Shown: positions 15,068 through 22,771 of the stretch, piece after piece
How positions within the stretch are numbered: the stretch's first letter is position 1
Layout: the number at the start of each line of letters is the position of its first letter
Source of the DNA: JAXGMQ01 sp964613055
Lineage (GTDB): Bacteria > Caldisericota > Caldisericia > JAAYUI01
Direction: 5' to 3'
NCBI GenBank assembly: GCA_964613055.1
Contig: CAZTGD010000014.1
Span: 1 to 48,606, forward strand
Length of the DNA stretch: 48,606 nucleotides
The notes under the pieces: model-generated
The model's input: only the letters and a program-made list of their open reading frames with translations
Database searches by the model: none
Told to the model about the DNA's origin: nothing
Made by a program: the position numbers and the translations under genes

Positions 15068-16660
15068 CTAGAGCTCAAGCTCTTTAATTATGATATCGTG
15101 GGGTCCAATCTCAGTTTCATATATAAACTCCGAACCAGAAATAACAACCCTCTGAGTCTTGTTGATACCGTTTGAGATCATCAGCAACCTCTTGCCACCA
15201 TGATCAATAACGCTGTATAATACATTCGGATTGCCGTCTCCATCACTGTCTTTGGTTATGTTGCAGGAAAGCCCGGTCACCAATTCCCCCTTGGTGAAGT
15301 AGTCCATGTAGCTTCGAATTTCTGCAAACAATTCCTTGGATTGAGCAATGAGATAGTCGGGAGCAACGTAATACGCCCAGTAGCAAATACCTCTTGCCCC
15401 CATGATTATTGGTGTCCATGTCATCCATCTGAACTGGTGTTCGTTTGGGCGTGTCCAGTGAGGATAAGCGGGGATATCACCAAAGGCTTGAGGGATAAAG
15501 AAGAAATCTTTGCCCTGTTTGGTGGCAACTCGTTTAGCTTCGGATACCCATTTGGTCATCCAATCGAGCACCTGTCTGTCTGTTTCAACCGGATAGCAAT
15601 CTATGAAAATCACGTCGGATGAATTTGAATATGGCTCAACTATCTTCCAATCCTGGTAAACGGGCGCGAGTACATGATTCGGATTGGGGTCGGCGGCACG
15701 GACTATATCGTATATCTCTTTCATCCTCTCGGGTGTAATGTTCCTCATCTCAGGTTCATCGCACAGATACCAGCCATAGAGTGCGGGATGATCCCAGAAC
15801 TCAGCAACACGTTCTTCAAGGCGTTGCTTGCCTGTCCTTCGAGTGAGTTTGTCCCAGTACACCTGAGAACCATAGTTAACAAAATTGATTCCGTGAACAA
15901 CCGTCTGGTCGAGGTCGATCAGGTCGACATTGAATGACAGCTTCACCCATTGATCGCGTTCCTTTGGGATGTCGCCGGCTCTTATCTTTGGCAGTTTCTC
16001 ACCATCAAAGTATCTCTGGCACTTGTCCTCACCCCAGTAGACCCTGTACTTCCAGCTGAAACCCCCTGAAAGCTTAGCCGCCCAGAACTCCATCATCAAC
16101 TCAGATACATTAGAATCGGAAGGGATGTATATCCAGTTTTCGATTATATCGTGTGGCTGTATATTCATTACAGGATAGCCACCCTCAGCGAATCGGAAGC
16201 CGTGCTCATTCTTCTCTTGTCTCCGGAATGCTCCGTGGTGAGAGGCGCGTTTTGAATAGGCGTGCTTGAAGCTCCATCTCCAATCGCCAATAGAGTGAGA
16301 CGGTTGAGGCATGTCGTCATCAAGCCACATCCAGTCGGCTGTTACGTCAAGCAGTACCTTTATTCCCTGTTTGTGAGCTTCATCCAAGAAGGGTCTTATT
16401 TTGAAATCCTCTCTGCCAGACAACACATAGGTGATTACAAAGTTACTGCCAAGATCAGCAATCTCCTTGAGTTCGGTTGGATCGAGGGAGGAATACCAGC
16501 CGAGGGGGAAGAACGGTTCATCTTTCTCATCTGAATGAACAACAACAGGAACCTTCTTCGGCTGGGGCAGTTCAGACACCTGGGCATGAAAGCAACCACC
16601 AAGAGCGATCTGTGTTACCAAAACTGCACATATCAATAGTATTAGCATCATTCTTCGCAC
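15068..16660 (-). CDS. Exported lipoprotein with a glycosidase-like TIM barrel
   Basis: A lipoprotein of about 530 residues. The GTG at 16660 gives an ideal lipoprotein signal peptide: MRRMMLILLICAV, then lipobox IALGGC. The open frame reaches a TTG at 16696, but that codon is part of the -35 box of a promoter whose -10 is 8 bases before the GTG, so the mRNA is probably leaderless. The mature part reads like a glycoside hydrolase barrel: FPLGWYSS at the start, YVLSGREDFKIRPF strand, HPALYGWYLCDEPE with a candidate catalytic Glu, then FIDCYPVE and a late GARGICYWAYYVAP strand. It resembles GH42/GH5-like or DUF4434-like barrels. A middle insertion (about 110-210) looks like a carbohydrate-binding beta domain. 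Substrate unknown. Confidence 0.75.
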   Translation of the reverse strand: MRRMMLILLICAVLVTQIALGGCFHAQVSELPQPKKVPVVVHSDEKDEPFFPLGWYSSLDPTELKEIADLGSNFVITYVLSGREDFKIRPFLDEAHKQGIKVLLDVTADWMWLDDDMPQPSHSIGDWRWSFKHAYSKRASHHGAFRRQEKNEHGFRFAEGGYPVMNIQPHDIIENWIYIPSDSNVSELMMEFWAAKLSGGFSWKYRVYWGEDKCQRYFDGEKLPKIRAGDIPKERDQWVKLSFNVDLIDLDQTVVHGINFVNYGSQVYWDKLTRRTGKQRLEERVAEFWDHPALYGWYLCDEPEMRNITPERMKEIYDIVRAADPNPNHVLAPVYQDWKIVEPYSNSSDVIFIDCYPVETDRQVLDWMTKWVSEAKRVATKQGKDFFFIPQAFGDIPAYPHWTRPNEHQFRWMTWTPIIMGARGICYWAYYVAPDYLIAQSKELFAEIRSYMDYFTKGELVTGLSCNITKDSDGDGNPNVLYSVIDHGGKRLLMISNGINKTQRVVISGSEFIYETEIGPHDIIIKELEL

Positions 16661-16668
16661 GAATGGCA

Positions 16669-16696
16669 ATATAACAGATGGGTTAACTTCAAGCAA
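16669..16696 (-). promoter_or_regulatory. Promoter of the lipoprotein/sigma/fabD operon, leaderless arrangement
   Basis: Minus strand TTGCTT (16696-16691), 16 bases, TTATAT (16674-16669), then 8 bases to the GTG at 16660. No Shine-Dalgarno sequence in front of that GTG. Confidence 0.4.
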
Positions 16697-16738
16697 GGTG
16701 GGTGTAACAAAACAAGCGCATACATATCATAAGTGGTG

Positions 16739-16771
16739 CAGGGTAACCTGACAAAAAACTACTTTGGAGGT
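16739..16771 (+). promoter_or_regulatory. Hairpin leader element, copy 1
   Basis: CAGG-GTAA-CCTG (16739-16750), then ACAAAAAA, then TTGGAGGTTT directly before the ATG at 16777. The same order of elements occurs at 17924-17960 in front of another small membrane protein. It may be a translational control element, since it sits immediately before the ribosome binding site. Confidence 0.5.
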
Positions 16772-16776
16772 TTGAT

Positions 16777-17304
16777 ATGTTTAAGAACAAGATGAACGCG
16801 TATGGATTTATGTTGATTGTGGCGATATGGGTAGTATTTACATTGCTTGCATTTTTTGGAATAAACCATGTTGCAGAAGTTGCATCCTATCTAGTTGCAA
16901 TAATTGCTTTCCTGTTCTTTATGATTGCAAGAAAGTATAACAATGGATTTGCAATTATCGGTCTGATTCTTGGATTATCAACTGCATTAGCTGCAAGTGG
17001 TGGATCTCTCCTTCCCGGAGGTTTCGGTAGCGGATTCGCAACAATTGGAATAGCATATCTATTTTTTGCTTTTGCGTTTATAAAAAGCGAAAGCACAACG
17101 CTCAACCTGCTTGCTTGGGCACAGATACTTACATTCGTACTTGTGGGTATTTTCGGTTTCTGGAATGTTAAGGTCCTTGTAGATATCTTCGGTGGAATAG
17201 GGAATATCCTTGTTGGTCTTATTTTCATATACTACCTTGCTGGTGAAGCTGGAATAAACCTTCCTGGTAACATCGATGAGAAGATGAAAGAGAAGATCGG
17301 CTAG
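16777..17304 (+). CDS. Polytopic membrane protein of unknown function
   Basis: A 175-residue protein with about five or six hydrophobic helices (roughly 10-30, 33-52, 57-75, 85-105, 111-130, 135-160) and a charged C-terminal tail (DEKMKEKIG). I do not recognise the family. The ATG follows GGAGGTTTGAT and the hairpin leader described separately. A 28-bp perfect palindrome lies 20 bases after the stop codon. The amino-acid composition (Gly, Ile, Phe, Ala) is typical of membrane proteins and gives no hint of activity. Confidence 0.7.
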   Translation: MFKNKMNAYGFMLIVAIWVVFTLLAFFGINHVAEVASYLVAIIAFLFFMIARKYNNGFAIIGLILGLSTALAASGGSLLPGGFGSGFATIGIAYLFFAFAFIKSESTTLNLLAWAQILTFVLVGIFGFWNVKVLVDIFGGIGNILVGLIFIYYLAGEAGINLPGNIDEKMKEKIG

Positions 17305-17324
17305 AAGACTCGACTGAATTGTAC

Positions 17325-17390
17325 TGATTAAACAAGTGAAAGGGAGTCCCTGCAGATATAGACAGGGACTCCCTTTCACTTGTTTAATCA
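17325..17390. repeat. 28-bp perfect inverted repeat with 10-base loop
   Basis: Arms 17325-17352 and 17363-17390 are exact reverse complements; the loop CAGATATAGA lies at 17353-17362. It begins 20 bases after the stop of the upstream gene. Without a T-tract it is not a textbook terminator, though the RNA hairpin would be very stable and could end transcription or protect the mRNA end. No downstream copy of the arms is visible in the window. Confidence 0.85.
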
Positions 17391-17462
17391 CTTTCAAACG
17401 AGTGTATTAGCGTTATAATTATCAGCTGTTTGGATAGCTGGTTATATATTTGGGTGAATTTT

Positions 17463-17662
17463 CCTCAATACATACACACAGGTTTATAAACAAACTGCAA
17501 ATCCCCCACCCCTTATTAGCCTTGGAGACGATGCCCCTTGTCATTCAGGCTTGTCCAGAAATCCAGGATAAAAACTGGTAGCGTTTGGAATGTTTAATAA
17601 TTATATGTTTGTACAGACTTGTTCGATAATTCCACTGGATTCCCGCTTCCGCGGGAATGACG
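17463..17662 (-). repeat. Interspersed repeat, copy B (about 200 bp, inverted relative to copy A)
   Basis: Reverse-complement partner of 13184-13373. On the minus strand it begins CGTCATTCCCGCGGAAGCGGGAATCCAGT and ends near AAACCTGTGTGTATG. The hairpin at its start is intact here (CCCGCGG/AAGCGGG type), whereas copy A carries substitutions. The best conserved core is ATCCTGGATTTCTGG with flanks. It lies in the gene-free 17305-17963. Confidence 0.8.
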
Positions 17663-17923
17663 TTGAGGAAAACAGGAATGAAGAAATAGAAATGTGAATA
17701 AAGTAGTAGAAACAGAAGTAACCTAGTAGATCAAAAATGACGAAGAGGAAAATGGGGTTTTTGTGTGGGTGATACAACGTTTTTATGGAAGAAGTATTTG
17801 ATTAGAGATGGATAACTCATATGTGTATCAGGAGTATATTCCCTTTTTTATAGCACAATAGTAATAAATCATCTGAGTCAATTAATCATGTAACCATTCT
17901 TAAAATCAGTAGTCATATGTTGT
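17663..17923. other. Gene-free AT-rich stretch
   Basis: This remainder of the 659-base interval between two membrane protein genes has stop codons in all frames at short distance and no ribosome binding site with a following frame. It contains no strong hairpin or promoter that I would support. Confidence 0.5.
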
Positions 17924-17960
17924 GCAGGCGAGACCTGCCAAAAAAACCTTGGAGGTTTAT
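17924..17960 (+). promoter_or_regulatory. Hairpin leader element, copy 2
   Basis: GCAGG-CGAGA-CCTGC (17924-17938), then CAAAAAAA, then TTGGAGGTTT before the ATG at 17964. It shares the hairpin, A-tract and ribosome binding site order with 16739-16771. Confidence 0.5.
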
Positions 17961-17963
17961 GAA

Positions 17964-18356
17964 ATGGAATTTGACATGAAGCATGTGATGAATGCGATTA
18001 TTTTCGGTGTGGTATTTTGGGTATTGACCTGGTTATTTGCGCTGATTAAGATCCCAGTAGTCTGGGCAATACTTATGCTACCCGTTGCAGTTGGCGCACT
18101 CCTTTATTTCTTCAAAGATGTAAAAGGAGTAATGAATGGTATTATGAATGGTATTGTTTACGGAGTTATTTTTGTCGTAATTGGCATAATACTTGAACTA
18201 ATTCCTAGTTTTCCTGGTGCTGTTCCATTCTTTGATGGGGTATCATTCAGCCTAAAACAAGTAACAATGTTCCGTTGGCAATTTGGCATTTGGATGCCAC
18301 TCATTTCTTTCCTTATTCTTACAGGCATTATTGGTTGGGTAAACGAGCAGAAGTAA
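17964..18356 (+). CDS. Small polytopic membrane protein, paralogue of the next gene
   Basis: A 130-residue protein with four hydrophobic helices (about 8-28, 32-50, 60-82 and 106-126). The ATG at 17964 is chosen because it directly follows TTGGAGGTTT. The open frame starting at 17922 would run through the leader hairpin. Its N-terminus MEFDMKHVMNAII matches MRFDSKHLLMAII of the next gene and the overall pattern FFKDVKG / AFRDVKK also agrees, so the two are paralogues. I do not recognise the family. A strong terminator follows, so it is transcribed separately from its paralogue. Confidence 0.7.
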   Translation: MEFDMKHVMNAIIFGVVFWVLTWLFALIKIPVVWAILMLPVAVGALLYFFKDVKGVMNGIMNGIVYGVIFVVIGIILELIPSFPGAVPFFDGVSFSLKQVTMFRWQFGIWMPLISFLILTGIIGWVNEQK

Positions 18357-18406
18357 TCACACTGTAGAAAAACTTAAAAAAATGGATTGAGTCAAATCAA
18401 TCCCGC

Positions 18407-18435
18407 AAAACGCCCCCTCCCGTAGGGGGCGTTTT
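18407..18435 (+). terminator. Rho-independent terminator
   Basis: AAAACGCCCCCT pairs with AGGGGGCGTTTT (12 bp) around the loop CCCGT at 18419-18423, followed by CATTTTGAT. It lies about 50 bases after the stop of the membrane protein gene. Confidence 0.92.
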
Positions 18436-18450
18436 CATTTTGATACACAT

Positions 18451-18479
18451 TTGAATTGTAAACACCTTATGTATATAAT
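18451..18479 (+). promoter_or_regulatory. Promoter of the second small membrane protein
   Basis: TTGAAT (18451-18456), 17 bases, TATAAT (18474-18479). The start would be near 18486 and the CTGGAGG site at about 18498-18504 precedes the ATG at 18510. Confidence 0.65.
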
Positions 18480-18509
18480 CATATTGAAAAATAAATCTGG
18501 AGGTTAGAT

Positions 18510-18929
18510 ATGAGATTTGACAGTAAACACCTGCTGATGGCGATAATAATCACGGTTGGATACTATGTGATAGGAGCGTTGCTAACCTATGTTGACACCT
18601 ATTCGATAGGCGGTTTCCTGCTTGTCATGCTTAAGTATGGATTGGTAATGGGTGGTCTTACCTATGCCTTCCGTGATGTAAAGAAGATAGGGGAGGCTTT
18701 TCTGGATGGATTGCTCTATGTATTGGTGTTCTTCATCGGAGCCATTGTAGTAAATTTCGTTGGATGGGGGGCGTCAATTCTAACTCCTATCTCTGCAATT
18801 GGTATGAATCTTGGACTTCAGGGAGGTACCTGGAATCAACTACTCGCTTGGCCTGTCATATGGGGAGAGTTCTTTGGTATACTCCTCTTTACTGTAATTC
18901 TCGGAGTCGTCAACTCGACGAGGAAATAA
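18510..18929 (+). CDS. Small polytopic membrane protein, paralogue of the previous gene
   Basis: A 139-residue protein with about four hydrophobic helices and the shared N-terminal pattern MRFDSKHLLMAII. It has its own promoter and ribosome binding site, unlike a simple tandem operon. Function is unknown. The next short gene starts 1 base after its stop, so the two are co-translated. Confidence 0.7.
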   Translation: MRFDSKHLLMAIIITVGYYVIGALLTYVDTYSIGGFLLVMLKYGLVMGGLTYAFRDVKKIGEAFLDGLLYVLVFFIGAIVVNFVGWGASILTPISAIGMNLGLQGGTWNQLLAWPVIWGEFFGILLFTVILGVVNSTRK

Positions 18930-18930
18930 A

Positions 18931-19140
18931 ATGATATTCACTCAGTGGCTTATGAAGGCAGGACCAGTTGTCCTGATTATGTTTTTTGTGGCGATTGTTT
19001 ATCTGATCTGGTTTCACAGGGGAAGGAATTCAAGCAGGGATGACGATAACAAAAAAACATCGATGAATCTTGATGAATCAATCCGCCAAGGTTCAATCTC
19101 CAAAGAGGATGCACAGATAATCAGAGATTCGCTACCCTAG
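18931..19140 (+). CDS. Short single-pass membrane protein with a SHOCT-like tail
   Basis: A 69-residue protein: one transmembrane helix (about residues 10-28), a basic stop-transfer segment (HRGRNSSRDDD) and a C-terminal helix with GSISKEDAQIIRDSLP, which resembles the short SHOCT motif (gxIteeEfe..K..lL) used for oligomerisation. Its start is 1 base after the previous stop. Its stop overlaps the end of the convergent OB-fold gene by 4 bases. Confidence 0.6.
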   Translation: MIFTQWLMKAGPVVLIMFFVAIVYLIWFHRGRNSSRDDDNKKTSMNLDESIRQGSISKEDAQIIRDSLP

Positions 19141-19715
19141 GATTCGTCCATATACTGTTCGAGTACGTGTTCGTGCTGGTGGTTCCTGAGTTTGATGAAG
19201 CTCAGAAATCTTTCTACCAAAATAATTATCATGCCAATGAATAAGATAATGGCAACAATGATCTTCCATAAAGGGATTACTATATCCCTTGGACCTGAAG
19301 GGTAAGACTGCACGATTGATATGGATTCGGCGTGCATATCCAGTTCACCATCAGCCTTTGGGTCCGCCCGGTAAACCGTTCCAACTACGTCAATGGTGTC
19401 GCCCGTTGTTTTATGATCACCCCAGTATTGTATGTCTTCAATCATAGCAACGTTGGTCAATACACCAATTGATATGAAGTTTTGAGTATCGTAGACGTTT
19501 ATCCAGCAGAATCCGTCACGCTCGATCGATTCACTGACAACTTCCCCTCGAAGTGTTATCTTGTATCCATCGAGAATGTCAGCGTTTTGAATTACTTCTG
19601 ATGATGTCAGATAGTCCTTGTTAAGAAGTGTATCCAATTCAACAGCATATATGAAAGGTATGACTGATGAGATAGAGATGAATATGATTGCTATAGATAC
19701 AATATATTTTCTCAT
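19137..19715 (-). CDS. Membrane-anchored OB-fold-like protein, last gene of the Trk operon
   Basis: A 192-residue protein with an N-terminal signal/anchor helix (about 4-24), an extracytoplasmic beta domain (25-140) and a second helix at about 147-168 followed by a His-rich tail (NHQHEHVLEQY). The beta domain (YKITLRGEVVSESIERDG, CWINVYDTQ, DTIDVVGTVYRAD) reads like the OB-fold of exported nucleic-acid- or ligand-binding modules. The function is unknown. Its start overlaps the trkH stop by 4 bases, tying it to potassium uptake. It could be a subunit or modulator of the transporter. Confidence 0.65.
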   Translation of the reverse strand: MRKYIVSIAIIFISISSVIPFIYAVELDTLLNKDYLTSSEVIQNADILDGYKITLRGEVVSESIERDGFCWINVYDTQNFISIGVLTNVAMIEDIQYWGDHKTTGDTIDVVGTVYRADPKADGELDMHAESISIVQSYPSGPRDIVIPLWKIIVAIILFIGMIIILVERFLSFIKLRNHQHEHVLEQYMDES

Positions 19716-21226
19716 CTTCTCCTCTTTTTCTTGATGAAGAATATACCGATTGCTCCGAAAAAGACGTACACTGCCATAAACTCGAGTCTACCAACCCACA
19801 TCAGAAAGATATACACCAGCTTCATAAACCAGGGCATCGAACTGGAAGTAATGCCGTTTGAAAGACCGACATTTGCTCCGGCTGATATGGCTTCAAATGC
19901 AGATCTGTCAAGGGAGAAGTTGAAGAATAGACCAACAGTAGTACCTATTGCAAAGAGGAAAAGGAAAGAGAGAACAATTATTGCTGTCTGTTTGATTAAA
20001 TCGCCATCTATTGAGGTATCCTTGATATGATGATACTTGGTTCTGAAGAATGCTGACTCGGGAGTGATAAGACGTTTTATCTCATGCCAGATACCTTTGA
20101 AGATAAGAGCAACCCTCATATTTTTAAGACCACCAGCCGTTGATGCCATTGATCCACCAATGATCATAGCAATAAAAACACCAGCTAAAGCCATCTGAGC
20201 CCATGAATGGTTGAACTGCGGAGCGTATATCGTCATCTGCCCCGTTCCAGTATGAGCCGACAGCATCACAAAAAGACCCCTTCTGATCAAGGCTCCAAGC
20301 GTTTTGTAGATTCCTGAACCAACCAAACCTGCAGTGACTAGAACCATGCAGATTGAAAGTGTTAATGTGAACGATTTGAGCTCGATGTTTTGTCTTAATT
20401 CAGTAAACTTACCACGAAGTACGTGATAATGAAGTACGAAATTGAAAGACCCAAGAATCATGAATATCTGGTTGACTATCTCAAAGGCGAATGAATGATA
20501 GAAAATGGTGTTCTGTGACATGGGGGCAAATCCACCTGTACTCCATGCCGACATGAACATCCACATTCCGTGCAAGAATCCATTGACTAGTGAGAACCCG
20601 TCTATCCAAGCGATGATAGATAGTGTTATTGTGCCAATAGCAAGCATGATCAGTGAGATGTTCCAGATTATATGGGCTGTATTCCTAACTGATGGAACAA
20701 GGGCTTCATCCTTCCCTTCGCCAGCCATTATCTTGAATGCACCACCACTGGCTTTTACGAGGAATGTGAGTGCGAGGACAACGATACCCTGACCACCAAC
20801 GTAGGTCAGTATGTGCCTCCACATGTTCAAACCATTACTGACATGGTCAAGGTCTTTTATTATTGAAAGTCCAGTTGTTGTAAATCCAGACATTACATCG
20901 AAATATGCATCAAGGAATGACCCGAAATGACCGGATAGATAATGAGGAATGGCTCCGAATAGACAGGCAATCAACCAGGTGATCGCAGTTATAAGCATTG
21001 CGTGGAAGAGACTGGGAGCTTTGTTGGTATTGAAGTATTTTACAGTTAGAAATCCAAAGATAAGACAGCATGAAATGCCTATAATAAAATCAAGTGCAGA
21101 AGAGAATTCCATAAAAATAAGGCTGGTTATCAATGGGACAATCATAATCAATCCAACCCCAATTATTATTCGACCAACATAGTGCATCACAAGCTTAAAA
21201 TCGACTGTTGTAACTTTTCGGATCAT
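19712..21226 (-). CDS. trkH: Trk-type potassium uptake transmembrane subunit
   Basis: A 504-residue membrane protein of the TrkH/KtrB family that conducts K+ through four pore loops. All four filter regions are visible: SGFTTTGLSI (near 113), WSTGGFAP (near 228), SAHTGTGQMT (near 322), and AGANVGLSNG (near 455). The fold has about 10-12 transmembrane helices. It lies downstream of two cytoplasmic trkA gating subunits and a small membrane protein, all overlapping. It depends on the NAD-binding TrkA ring for gating. Confidence 0.93.
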   Translation of the reverse strand: MIRKVTTVDFKLVMHYVGRIIIGVGLIMIVPLITSLIFMEFSSALDFIIGISCCLIFGFLTVKYFNTNKAPSLFHAMLITAITWLIACLFGAIPHYLSGHFGSFLDAYFDVMSGFTTTGLSIIKDLDHVSNGLNMWRHILTYVGGQGIVVLALTFLVKASGGAFKIMAGEGKDEALVPSVRNTAHIIWNISLIMLAIGTITLSIIAWIDGFSLVNGFLHGMWMFMSAWSTGGFAPMSQNTIFYHSFAFEIVNQIFMILGSFNFVLHYHVLRGKFTELRQNIELKSFTLTLSICMVLVTAGLVGSGIYKTLGALIRRGLFVMLSAHTGTGQMTIYAPQFNHSWAQMALAGVFIAMIIGGSMASTAGGLKNMRVALIFKGIWHEIKRLITPESAFFRTKYHHIKDTSIDGDLIKQTAIIVLSFLFLFAIGTTVGLFFNFSLDRSAFEAISAGANVGLSNGITSSSMPWFMKLVYIFLMWVGRLEFMAVYVFFGAIGIFFIKKKRRR

Positions 21227-21435
21227 ATCAAACTGACCAGCCAGATTATTGTTATTATGGATATGAGAAATAGTATTATTAATGAAGCCCAGATAATTTC
21301 AGAGAAGAAGCCAGCAATTGACTCAAGTAGAGGTCTCCTGTCTGGCATCTGCTTTGATGAAGACCAATCTATCGATACCTGCTTTGCCAAATACCAAAGC
21401 GGCATTATTACACGTTTCTTCTTCTTGCTTAGCAT
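21223..21435 (-). CDS. Small basic membrane protein between trkA and trkH
   Basis: A 70-residue protein: a basic N-terminus (MLSKKKKRVIM), a polar middle and one C-terminal transmembrane helix (about 48-68). It overlaps the trkA stop by 7 bases and the trkH start by 4 bases, so it is very likely translated as part of the K+ uptake operon. I do not recognise a family. It might be a small transporter subunit. Confidence 0.6.
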   Translation of the reverse strand: MLSKKKKRVIMPLWYLAKQVSIDWSSSKQMPDRRPLLESIAGFFSEIIWASLIILFLISIITIIWLVSLI

Positions 21436-22085
21436 GTCAATATCTTGTTGAAATCGTCTTCCGAGTCCTCAGAGATGACTACAATGAGTTGGTCATTATT
21501 TTCAAGCTCAGTTGCGCCATAAGGTATTATTACATCGTTATCTCTTATTATTGATACAACCAGTATCCCTTTGGCACCCAGCTTCAAGTCAATGAGTCTT
21601 TTCCCAACAAGTGAAGGATTGCACACCTGTGTTTCTACGATCCTCAGCTTGCCTTTTGCTATCGGCGCCAGAGTAATAAGGTCTTGAAGTCCAATTCCTT
21701 CATGAATAAGTCTGGAAAGGATCCTGGTACTATCAAAAACAACATCAACCTTCAATGATTTGAATAACTCGGTGTTATTTGGGTTGTTAACCCTGGCTAT
21801 TGTTTTTGGTACAGAAAATGCCGTTTTTGAAAGCTGACATGCAACGAGGTTGTTCTCATCACTACCGGTGACTGTAACCAATACATCAGCATTACCACAG
21901 TTTGCATCATCGAGAAAACGTATACTGGAGCCATCACCGTGAATCACCAGCGCATCAGTTTCGTTGATGATCTGTTTACAGTTATCCTCATCCATTTCAA
22001 TAACAGCAACATCGTGGTTGTGTTTTTCAAGCATTTTTGTCAGGTTCAGTCCAACCTTTCCACCGCCGACTATCACAATATACAT
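21429..22085 (-). CDS. trkA: TrkA-type potassium channel gating subunit
   Basis: A 218-residue protein with an RCK_N/TrkA-N domain: the dinucleotide-binding GGGKVGLNL motif at residues 7-15, the acidic residue ending strand 2 (VIEMDED), and a C-terminal TrkA-C domain from about 135. It forms cytoplasmic rings that bind NAD(H) or ATP/ADP and gate TrkH. It begins on the stop of the other trkA-like gene (1-base overlap). Confidence 0.92.
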   Translation of the reverse strand: MYIVIVGGGKVGLNLTKMLEKHNHDVAVIEMDEDNCKQIINETDALVIHGDGSSIRFLDDANCGNADVLVTVTGSDENNLVACQLSKTAFSVPKTIARVNNPNNTELFKSLKVDVVFDSTRILSRLIHEGIGLQDLITLAPIAKGKLRIVETQVCNPSLVGKRLIDLKLGAKGILVVSIIRDNDVIIPYGATELENNDQLIVVISEDSEDDFNKILTC

Positions 22086-22744
22086 CAGTTGTTCTCCCTG
22101 AAGATGTCAACAATTCTTCTCAGTCTAAGCGTAGGAGCTATGATTATCCATGAACGTATCCCTTCCGGGAAACCTTCAATCCAAGGGAATATCAGTTTAT
22201 TTATGGTTCGAATGCCAACCACTTTTGCACCATACTTTCTTTCAAAGTGCTTGATAGACTCGTTTGATGTTAAATCCACTTTTGACTGGTTGAGTTCAAT
22301 TAACTCGAAATCTCCATTGTTCAAAGGCAGTTTAGATCCAAGTTTGAATGATAGTATCTCAGCATACATCTGATAAGCGCCAAGAGTCGTGGGGCATACA
22401 GATCTCAGTTCTAATCTTTCATATGTCTTTTTCTTCCTGGGATCATACAACCTCGTTACAACCCACTTATTACCAAAAAGGTATCTGATGGTTTCGGCTA
22501 TCATAATGTTCATGTTGTCTGATTCTGTAACCACAGCAACAGCATCGCAATCACTTATCCCCGCTTCTCTTAGAACCTTGGCTTCATATTCTGTACATGC
22601 TATCGTTGAACCTGTGAATGAAGAGGGTAACCTATCAAATGAAGACTCATTTTTATCAAGAACGGTAACATTTTGACCGTCTGCAGACATAAGAGTTGCA
22701 AGCATTGATCCAACCCTACTGCAACCAATAACAATCAGATTCAT
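22085..22744 (-). CDS. Second TrkA-type subunit
   Basis: A 219-residue TrkA-N/TrkA-C protein, diverged from the gene that follows it. The nucleotide-binding loop is GCSRVGSML and strand 2 ends TVLDKNESSF. The central region (YDPRKKKTYERLELR) is more basic than in its neighbour. Two one-domain TrkA proteins encoded in tandem could form a heteromeric ring, in place of the double-length TrkA of enterobacteria. The gene starts 27 bases after the tRNA-Sec gene. Confidence 0.88.
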   Translation of the reverse strand: MNLIVIGCSRVGSMLATLMSADGQNVTVLDKNESSFDRLPSSFTGSTIACTEYEAKVLREAGISDCDAVAVVTESDNMNIMIAETIRYLFGNKWVVTRLYDPRKKKTYERLELRSVCPTTLGAYQMYAEILSFKLGSKLPLNNGDFELIELNQSKVDLTSNESIKHFERKYGAKVVGIRTINKLIFPWIEGFPEGIRSWIIIAPTLRLRRIVDIFRENN

Positions 22745-22771
22745 CTATATCTCCGGTGGATATTTCAAAAA

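Noticed and set aside
17059..17397. Minus-strand frame of 112 codons across the palindrome.
   Set aside because: It is antisense to a membrane protein gene and includes the palindrome; composition and lack of a ribosome binding site make it a shadow frame.
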